Shown here: in pieces, positions 58,675 to 64,000 of the stretch | How positions within the stretch are numbered: the stretch's first letter is position 1 | Layout of the letters: every line of letters starts with the position of its first letter | Assembly: GCA_964653685.1 (NCBI GenBank) | Contig: CAZZHA010000001.1 | Coordinates: forward strand, 18,662-82,661 | Direction: 5' to 3' | DNA from: DATKWU01 sp964653685 | GTDB taxonomy: Bacteria > Patescibacteriota > Microgenomatia > PFEM01 > JAHIFH01 | DNA length: 64,000 nt | Notes under the pieces: model-generated | Database searches by the model: none | What the model saw: the letters and a program-made list of their open reading frames with translations, nothing else | Told to the model about the DNA's origin: nothing | Made by a program: the position numbers and the translations under genes

Positions 58675-59050
58675 TTTGTTTGTCTAAATAAGCTTGCAAG
58701 ATAATCGCTGCGGCAAAAGCATCTTCTTTTTCTTGACGATATTTTTTTCTTTTGCCTGCTTCTATCATTTTAGCAATTGCTTCTTTAGTGGTCAAGGTTT
58801 CGTCTTGGAAAAAAACTTCCAAGCTCGTAGTCTCTTTTAATCTTTGACCATACTCTTGTGCCTTCTGACCAATTTCGCCTTCGCTAACACCAATGACAAT
58901 CCTTTCTATCCCCTCCTGTTCAATTATTTGAATAATTTTGTTTAATGTTTCTCGATGATTCTTAATCACTCCTAAGGGCTGAGCCAAACTGTTATCAGTA
59001 ATCGCGAGGCCAATTTTTGCTATTCCAAAATCGATTCCTAGAATTCTCAT
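58667..59050 (-). CDS. ruvX: RuvX/YqgF Holliday junction resolvase-like nuclease
   Basis: The 127-residue protein from ATG 59050 reads MRILGIDFGIAKIGLAITDN, with the first catalytic Asp, then RIVIGVSEGEIGQKAQEYGQ, FFQDETLTTKEA and KEDAFAAAIILQAYL, which holds the final Asp. The usual GLPLNMDG is GVSEGEIG. Family members process 16S rRNA 5' ends and may resolve junctions. A longer upstream frame lies in the sortase gene and is not used. Confidence 0.92.
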   Translation of the reverse strand: MRILGIDFGIAKIGLAITDNSLAQPLGVIKNHRETLNKIIQIIEQEGIERIVIGVSEGEIGQKAQEYGQRLKETTSLEVFFQDETLTTKEAIAKMIEAGKRKKYRQEKEDAFAAAIILQAYLDKQNV

Positions 59051-59763
59051 ATTGCCACTAGTTGGGCTCGAACAACTAGCCTTCTTAAATAAGTACCTGG
59101 AGGAACGCAAGTAATTAGAGAAAGCCATTGACTATCATAATTCTGTTCTAAAACAGCAATATCTCCAGGTTCTGTTTCAACCAGTTTTCTGACTAGATAA
59201 CGGTATTTAATACCGTCAAAATCAACCAGGATCTCATCTCCCTCTTCAAGTTTAGGCAGAGTAGAAAAAATTGTTTTATAGTTTTTAGGGCTAAAAAACT
59301 GGGGCAAAACCGAATGACCAAAAATAACGGTGTTACCATATTGACCTGGTAAAGTGGTTCCCGGATACTGAACTAAACTAACCATTAAATCTTCTCCGCC
59401 AATTTGAACCGCAGCCTGGTCAATCTTCAACTTTGGAATAGAAAGGCTGTAATGGGTAATCCTGCTTGGTTGAGGTGGCAAAACTGGGGCCACCGGAAAC
59501 CAAGTTTTAGGATTAGCGTAATTAATGTTGACGTCTTCGCCTAAAATAATGCCCCGGGAAGAAACTGGACTGATTAGTTTTTGGGTAAAACGACTATTAG
59601 TTAATTCATAATAAAGAATAGGCAAGGCAGCATTACTGATTAAAATCAAACCAGCTGTTAAGATCAAAAGGGACAAGCCCCGCCAGATAAAAGCCATTTT
59701 TCTCTGATAGGCTAATCGTTCCCCAAGAGGAGCAGATTTTAAGTAGCGGTAAGGAATGGTCAT
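59047..59763 (-). CDS. Sortase-family transpeptidase
   Basis: The 238-residue protein has an N-terminal membrane segment (about 28-48) and a C-terminal sortase barrel. The catalytic residues are His150 in GNTVIFGHSV, Cys219 in LSLITCVPPG and Arg227 or 228 in YLRRLVV. Class D/E-like by the TCxPPG sequence. Sortases join proteins to cell wall or to each other. No LPxTG-type substrate is seen in the window. It overlaps ruvX by 4 bases and the PilM-like gene by 4. Confidence 0.9.
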   Translation of the reverse strand: MTIPYRYLKSAPLGERLAYQRKMAFIWRGLSLLILTAGLILISNAALPILYYELTNSRFTQKLISPVSSRGIILGEDVNINYANPKTWFPVAPVLPPQPSRITHYSLSIPKLKIDQAAVQIGGEDLMVSLVQYPGTTLPGQYGNTVIFGHSVLPQFFSPKNYKTIFSTLPKLEEGDEILVDFDGIKYRYLVRKLVETEPGDIAVLEQNYDSQWLSLITCVPPGTYLRRLVVRAQLVAI

Positions 59764-62093
59764 TGAATTTCCGTGATTATTTCAATTCGTTTGGCGATTC
59801 TGGGAAAAGTACCCAGTCGGCCAGGCAATCTAGGCGTAATTTCGACTTCAAATCCGGCTACTCTAGAAAGATTGTTTAAATAAGATTCACCTATTGGCAA
59901 ATACTTACCAGCTAGATTTTCTCTTATTTGTTCTAAATCTTGCTGGGGAATTAGCCTGGCCTTAAGGTGAGCTTCTACGATTGCCTTGCCTTCTTCATTG
60001 ACTTCACCTAAATCAAAAGAAAATTCGGTTTCTTCAGGCAAATAGTCAAAGCCCTCGGCAACGGATTCTAAAACACTATCTTTGACTAATTCCTGAAGTT
60101 CTTTTTCAGTGTAAATAAGGGCTTTGGCTTGAACTTTTAAGGCTAATTCCAAACTGTCAGTTTCCTCACCTACATCATGATTGTAATCACTGCTAACTAC
60201 CTTGGTAGAAATTGATTCTTCGACTAATTTATCCTCTGGTGAAAGCTGAGAAATTAATTTTTCCCTCGCCTCCTTTTCTAATTTGGCTTCCAAATCAGCT
60301 AGGAGAGCTTCCTGGTCTTCTTTGGAAACAGCCTGAATTTGACGACTCATACCGCCACTAAAGGCTGATTCATTTTTGGCGACATAATCCGATTTAGCAT
60401 AATTAGCGATTGTGAATTCCGTTCCTGAGGCTAAATTACCCTCAGTCCCAATCTCTATAGCCGTCACCTTAACCACGGCTTTACCTGGCGGATCAGCGGC
60501 ACTACTCTGAGAAGCAACAGTAACATCATCATCTAAAGTAAACTCTAAATCAGCCGTACTACTAACGACCGTGTTGGCATCAAATTTCTTCTCATTAGAG
60601 GTCCCATTATAAATAGTTACTTCTCCTTTGGCTGGGTCGCCAATATCTTTAGTTCCAGTCGTCACTCGATTCTGGGTCCCTCCAACTTCCTCGCCAACTT
60701 GCTGGGCAGGCAGAATAAAATTCTCTTTGTCTGGAGAACCAATCGTTGGGTCTAATTCAACCGTAAAGTCTTTTTCTAAAATTTCTGGTTCTAAATAGAG
60801 AGTTATTTTGGCCCGAGGTAAATACCAATAGCCGGCAAAAGCGCTTCCAGCCAGAATAAGGAAAAGAACAAGAACAATAATTAGGATTGGCGAGCCCCGA
60901 AAAGAAGCAGGCATCAGCTCTCTAAAGAAAGCTAAATTAAACTTCTTCAACCCTGAAAAACCACCGAGAAAAGAAGTTATCTTGGAAAAAAAGTTTGCTC
61001 TAGCAAAAACAGGCTGTTTTGTCCTCATCTCTGGCTCTCCCATAAGAGGCGACTTTTCAACTGGCTCTAACTCTTCTGGTTTTTCTAATACCTCTGGTTC
61101 CCCTAATGACTCTTCTAGTGAAGATTCTGGTGACTCCACGGCGACATCACCACCTTTAATAAAACCTAAATCCTCAGCCGGAATAAAAACTGGTTTTTCA
61201 ATTCCTTCCTTAGCTTCTTCTTCAACTGTCTCTGTTTCCTTTGCCTCTTTAACCCCCTCTTCGGTCTTTACTTCTTTCTTTTTTTCTTCTTCTATTGGTT
61301 CCTCTTCAAGTATAAAACCAGCCGCTTTGACCACCTCTTTACCACCTGCTAAAGCAATTGCCTGAATATCAAAATCAAGAGGGAGAACCTCAACCTTAGG
61401 TAGATGAAGAAATTCAACCCCTGCCTTCTTTCTCTCCAGCCAGGGATAAGTAGTTAATTGTTGTCTTGCTTCTTCTAGATTTTCCTCGCTATCGTAGATT
61501 AAAATCCGGGCAGGTAACGGTTCGTGAGTTTCAAATCGAGACAAACCTTCGATTAAATCATCAGCTAAATTATCGCTTTTATCAACCAGCTGGGGGCCAG
61601 AAATTCTGCCAACTCTTGCTAAACCAATATCCACTTTCTTAAGACCAAGGTGAACCAAAATGGCTGTCGGCGGAATACCTTCAGTGGTTTTTAAATGATG
61701 AACAATTGCCTCAATAATCACCACAAAACCGGCTGGTTTAAGATCAAGCTTCTCGGAAACTTTCTTAAGAAGTTTTAATTTATCCTCAACAATCTTTTCT
61801 CCATCAACCCAACTAAAAGGCAAACCAAAAACAACCTTATCTGGTTCTTGAACTTCTCCTTCTACTGGTAATTTCTCAGCTGCCGAAGATAAAGTGGCGT
61901 CAATCGCCTCAATCAATTCCTCTTCAGCCTGCCATCTCTCAGTATTGCCTAAAGAGAGAACTTTAATTTGACTATCAACAATGGAGAAGACGGCACTTTT
62001 GACAAATTCTAAGCCGATCTCTAAAGCAAAATAATATTCAGAAGGTTGGCCTTCTTTTTGACGAATCTTACTTAAAATAGTTTTAACTTCCAT
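59760..62093 (-). CDS. PilM/FtsA-like actin-fold domain fused through one membrane helix to an extracellular domain
   Basis: The 777-residue protein from ATG 62093 has three parts. Residues 1-270 look like a PilM/FtsA-type actin-fold domain: YYFALEIGLEFVKSAVFSI, KVVFGLPFSWVDGEKIVEDK, AILVHLGLKKVDIGLARVG and IQAIALAGGKEVVKAAGF. Residues about 270-390 are an acidic, Pro-rich linker. One membrane segment (ILIIVLVLFLILAGSAFAGY) follows, then about 350 residues outside, opening YLPRAKITLYLEPEILEKDF, similar to the baseplate-J-like proteins of CPR. The adjoining sortase gene suggests envelope work. Function is unknown. Confidence 0.7.
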   Translation of the reverse strand: MEVKTILSKIRQKEGQPSEYYFALEIGLEFVKSAVFSIVDSQIKVLSLGNTERWQAEEELIEAIDATLSSAAEKLPVEGEVQEPDKVVFGLPFSWVDGEKIVEDKLKLLKKVSEKLDLKPAGFVVIIEAIVHHLKTTEGIPPTAILVHLGLKKVDIGLARVGRISGPQLVDKSDNLADDLIEGLSRFETHEPLPARILIYDSEENLEEARQQLTTYPWLERKKAGVEFLHLPKVEVLPLDFDIQAIALAGGKEVVKAAGFILEEEPIEEEKKKEVKTEEGVKEAKETETVEEEAKEGIEKPVFIPAEDLGFIKGGDVAVESPESSLEESLGEPEVLEKPEELEPVEKSPLMGEPEMRTKQPVFARANFFSKITSFLGGFSGLKKFNLAFFRELMPASFRGSPILIIVLVLFLILAGSAFAGYWYLPRAKITLYLEPEILEKDFTVELDPTIGSPDKENFILPAQQVGEEVGGTQNRVTTGTKDIGDPAKGEVTIYNGTSNEKKFDANTVVSSTADLEFTLDDDVTVASQSSAADPPGKAVVKVTAIEIGTEGNLASGTEFTIANYAKSDYVAKNESAFSGGMSRQIQAVSKEDQEALLADLEAKLEKEAREKLISQLSPEDKLVEESISTKVVSSDYNHDVGEETDSLELALKVQAKALIYTEKELQELVKDSVLESVAEGFDYLPEETEFSFDLGEVNEEGKAIVEAHLKARLIPQQDLEQIRENLAGKYLPIGESYLNNLSRVAGFEVEITPRLPGRLGTFPRIAKRIEIITEIQ

Positions 62094-63990
62094 GGGCAAG
62101 TTGAATATATATTCGGCGCCGACTAGCGCCCACTGTCTTTTCTTTTATTATCTTAACACGATCAATCTCTCCCGTCGACTTGACATGAGGACCACCACAA
62201 ACCTCTTGGGAATAATTGCCAATCGAATAAACCTTAACTTGATCGCCATACTTCTCACCAAAAAAAGCTAAAGCTCCTTTTTTCTTGGCTGCTTCTAAAG
62301 ACATTGTCTCTGCCTTAACTGGTAAATTAGCTTTAATTTTGGCATTGACCATGGCTTCAATTTTCTTTAGCTGCTCATCAGTTAGTTTTTCTAGATGACT
62401 AAAATCAAAACGCAATCTTTCCGGAGTAATATTACTGCCTACTTGTTGAACATGTTTACCCAGAACATCTCTCAGGGCCTGATGAAGAAGATGAGTAGTG
62501 GTATGATACTTGGTCACAGTCCCTGAATGATCAGCTAGACCTCCAGCAAATTTCTTTTCTGCACTTATTTTTGAAACCTCTTGATGTTTTTTTTGAAGTT
62601 CTTGAAAAGATTTATTGGATTCTTCTTCATCGAAAGGATGAATATATTTTTTAAACGTATTTATAGTTCCTTCAATTGGTCTACCCAATACGTTTTTTTG
62701 AGTAAAAACTATAGTGCCAGCTACTCCTGAAGCCGTAGAAACATAGGGTAAAAAAGACCTATAATCTTTTTCATTCTTAATCAACCCCTTCAATTTTGGC
62801 AGACTTATTGCTTTAAAAACCCCTTCTGGTGACTCATTTCCTTTTCCCAATCTTTTAGCTGATTTTTTTGTTTCTAACTCAGCTTTACTTCCTTTATAAG
62901 ACGTATCTGTTTTAATAAGCTTTCCTACTTCAATCTTGTATTCTTCTTCAATCTCTTCTTTTTTATTTTTGAGATATACATATTCTATCTGATAATTATT
63001 TATCACTGTTTCTACTGTTTTTAGTACTGTAAATTTATCTTTAATACCTAATCTTTTCCCTTCGTTTATCGCTAGTCTAATCAGGCGGCGAACAATATAA
63101 CCTGCTTCAATATTAGAAGGAATTACTCCGTCACCAATCGCAAAAGTTGCTGCTCTCAAATGATCAGTAATAATTCGCATTGGTTTTTTATTTTCTCCTT
63201 GATATTTTTTCTTAGAGGTTTCCTCAATTGTCTGAATAATTGGTTTGAATAATTCCGTTTCATAAACATCATCTTTTCCTTGAAGCATAGCCGTCGTTCT
63301 TTCTACTCCCATGCCGGTATCAATGTTTCTTTGTTTTAATTTTTCTAGTTTGCCATTGGGCAGGCGATTAAATTCCATAAAAACATCATTCCAAACCTCA
63401 AAATATTTACCGCAATTATCACCAGGCCGACAACTAGGTCCACATTTTTTCTTACCAGTATCGTAAAACATCTCTGTATCCGGACCACAAGGACCTGAAT
63501 CACCTACCGACCACCAATTATCTTCTTTACCAAGAAAATAAATTCTTTCTTTAGGAATACCTATTTTTCGCCAAATTCCAGCCGCTTCCTCGTCTTGCGG
63601 AGCATCTTTATCACCAGCAAAGCAGGTAACCGAAATTCGTTTTGGTTCAAGATTTAATTCTTTGGTTAAGAATTCCCAGGACCACTCAATTGCTTCTTTT
63701 TTCCAATAATCACCTAAAGACCAATTGCCAAGCATTTCGAAAAAGGTCAAATGCATTGCATTACCCACTTCTTCAATATCTTGAGTCCGCAAACAACGTT
63801 GATTACTAACCAGACGCTTGCCTAAAGGATGAATTTCACCTAAAAGATAAGGTATCAAGGGATGCATGCCAGAATTAATAAACAAAGCGGTGGGGTCGTT
63901 TTCTGGAACTAAAGAAACATTGGGAAGTTTTTTATGCCCTTTTTTAATAAAAAAATCAAGATATTTTTTCTTTAATTCTTGAGCGGTCAT
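62083..63990 (-). CDS. alaS: Alanyl-tRNA synthetase, C-terminally short, with an atypical middle insert
   Basis: Charges tRNA-Ala. The 635-residue protein from ATG 63990 has motif 2 RCLRTQDIEEVG (65-76), a Cys-rich insert CGPSCRPGDNCGKYFEVWND, motif 3 GYIVRRLIRLA (297-307), and the editing site HTTTH (496-500) with CGGPH (598-602). It stops right after the editing domain; the DHHA1/C-Ala part, about 240 residues in most bacteria, is missing. Residues about 345-455 do not match the usual link between the tRNA-binding and editing parts. The 5' end is nearly complete within the window. An 11-base overlap with the PilM-like gene fixes the stop. Confidence 0.93.
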   Translation of the reverse strand: MTAQELKKKYLDFFIKKGHKKLPNVSLVPENDPTALFINSGMHPLIPYLLGEIHPLGKRLVSNQRCLRTQDIEEVGNAMHLTFFEMLGNWSLGDYWKKEAIEWSWEFLTKELNLEPKRISVTCFAGDKDAPQDEEAAGIWRKIGIPKERIYFLGKEDNWWSVGDSGPCGPDTEMFYDTGKKKCGPSCRPGDNCGKYFEVWNDVFMEFNRLPNGKLEKLKQRNIDTGMGVERTTAMLQGKDDVYETELFKPIIQTIEETSKKKYQGENKKPMRIITDHLRAATFAIGDGVIPSNIEAGYIVRRLIRLAINEGKRLGIKDKFTVLKTVETVINNYQIEYVYLKNKKEEIEEEYKIEVGKLIKTDTSYKGSKAELETKKSAKRLGKGNESPEGVFKAISLPKLKGLIKNEKDYRSFLPYVSTASGVAGTIVFTQKNVLGRPIEGTINTFKKYIHPFDEEESNKSFQELQKKHQEVSKISAEKKFAGGLADHSGTVTKYHTTTHLLHQALRDVLGKHVQQVGSNITPERLRFDFSHLEKLTDEQLKKIEAMVNAKIKANLPVKAETMSLEAAKKKGALAFFGEKYGDQVKVYSIGNYSQEVCGGPHVKSTGEIDRVKIIKEKTVGASRRRIYIQLAHGS

Positions 63991-64000
63991 CAAGAAGAAT

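Noticed and set aside
59060..59085. GGGCTCGAAC, resembling an antisense tRNA T-loop
   Set aside because: It lies in the conserved C-terminal coding part of the sortase gene and has no stem or acceptor match.
1..64000. Possible use of UGA as a sense codon
   Set aside because: UGA ends several genes exactly at ATGA overlaps with the next gene (secD, DUF4446, AbrB-like, sortase), and Trp and Gly are coded normally in conserved motifs.
1..64000. CRISPR arrays, complete insertion sequences, rRNA genes, tmRNA, SRP RNA and riboswitches
   Set aside because: No regularly spaced repeats, no full transposase gene and no conserved sequence of these RNAs was seen on reading both strands. Weak or divergent structured RNAs could be missed without covariance models.

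Overview
The window reads as a low-GC genome of a Candidate Phyla Radiation (Patescibacteria) bacterium, most probably of the Microgenomates type. This assignment is an inference. It rests on very tight minus-strand operons with 1-11 base overlaps, absence of ribosomal protein L30 from an otherwise complete spc operon, many small DUF proteins that I associate with CPR genomes (DUF5679, DUF5320, DUF4446, DUF3048, DUF1003), and no anabolic pathway genes. UGA is an ordinary stop (secD, DUF4446 and the sortase gene end in it), so the recoded Gracilibacteria/Absconditabacteria are excluded. Peptidoglycan is implied by undecaprenyl-diphosphatase, MltG and a sortase, and the envelope genes look monoderm.

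Layout. 1-4.6 kb: a minus-strand operon DUF4446-DUF3048-HTH/nucleotidyltransferase-AbrB-secD-secF (secF runs off the left edge). 4.6-12.5 kb: small genes on both strands, including uppP, the RNase P RNA, miaA, an AlkD-like repair protein and a MiaB-like enzyme. 12.5-15.1 kb: a three-gene ABC exporter. 15.1-18.9 kb: HU, RNase Y, recX, recA and tRNA-Pro(GGG), the tRNA running directly into a cupin gene. 19.3-22.2 kb: an operon DUF5320-DUF134-thioredoxin/CcdA fusion-YibE/F. 22.3-37.6 kb: the S10-spc-alpha superoperon (rplC to rpsI) with secY, adk, map, infA and rpoA. 37.8-44.4 kb: an accessory island between rplC and rpsJ, with a methyltransferase, transporter, acetyltransferase, surface proteins, a glycosidase-like protein, a transposase relic, repeats and a tRNA 3'-end-like scar. 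44.4-57.4 kb: rpoB-rpoC-rpsL-rpsG, then two foreign-looking genes, then fusA-tuf-rpsJ. 57.5-64 kb: mltG, a zinc-ribbon gene, ruvX, sortase, a PilM-like membrane fusion and a short alaS, all overlapping.

The most useful regulatory observation is a recurrent promoter form, TGn-TAtAAT or TGn-TAAAAT, whose -10 element ends 6 or 7 bases before a start codon. The 5' end of the RNase P RNA, fixed independently by its P1 helix, lies at the same distance from the same kind of -10 element. rpsL, infA, a sulfotransferase gene, an EamA gene, a GNAT gene and others are therefore predicted to be leaderless, while strong GGAGG-type sites precede HU, DUF5320, DUF5679 and a few others. The most unusual proteins are the PilM-like/extracellular fusion beside the sortase, the thioredoxin-CcdA fusion paired with YibE/F, an alanyl-tRNA synthetase without its C-terminal domains, an L2 without its N-terminal segment, an RNase Y without a membrane anchor, and a MiaB-like enzyme without TRAM.
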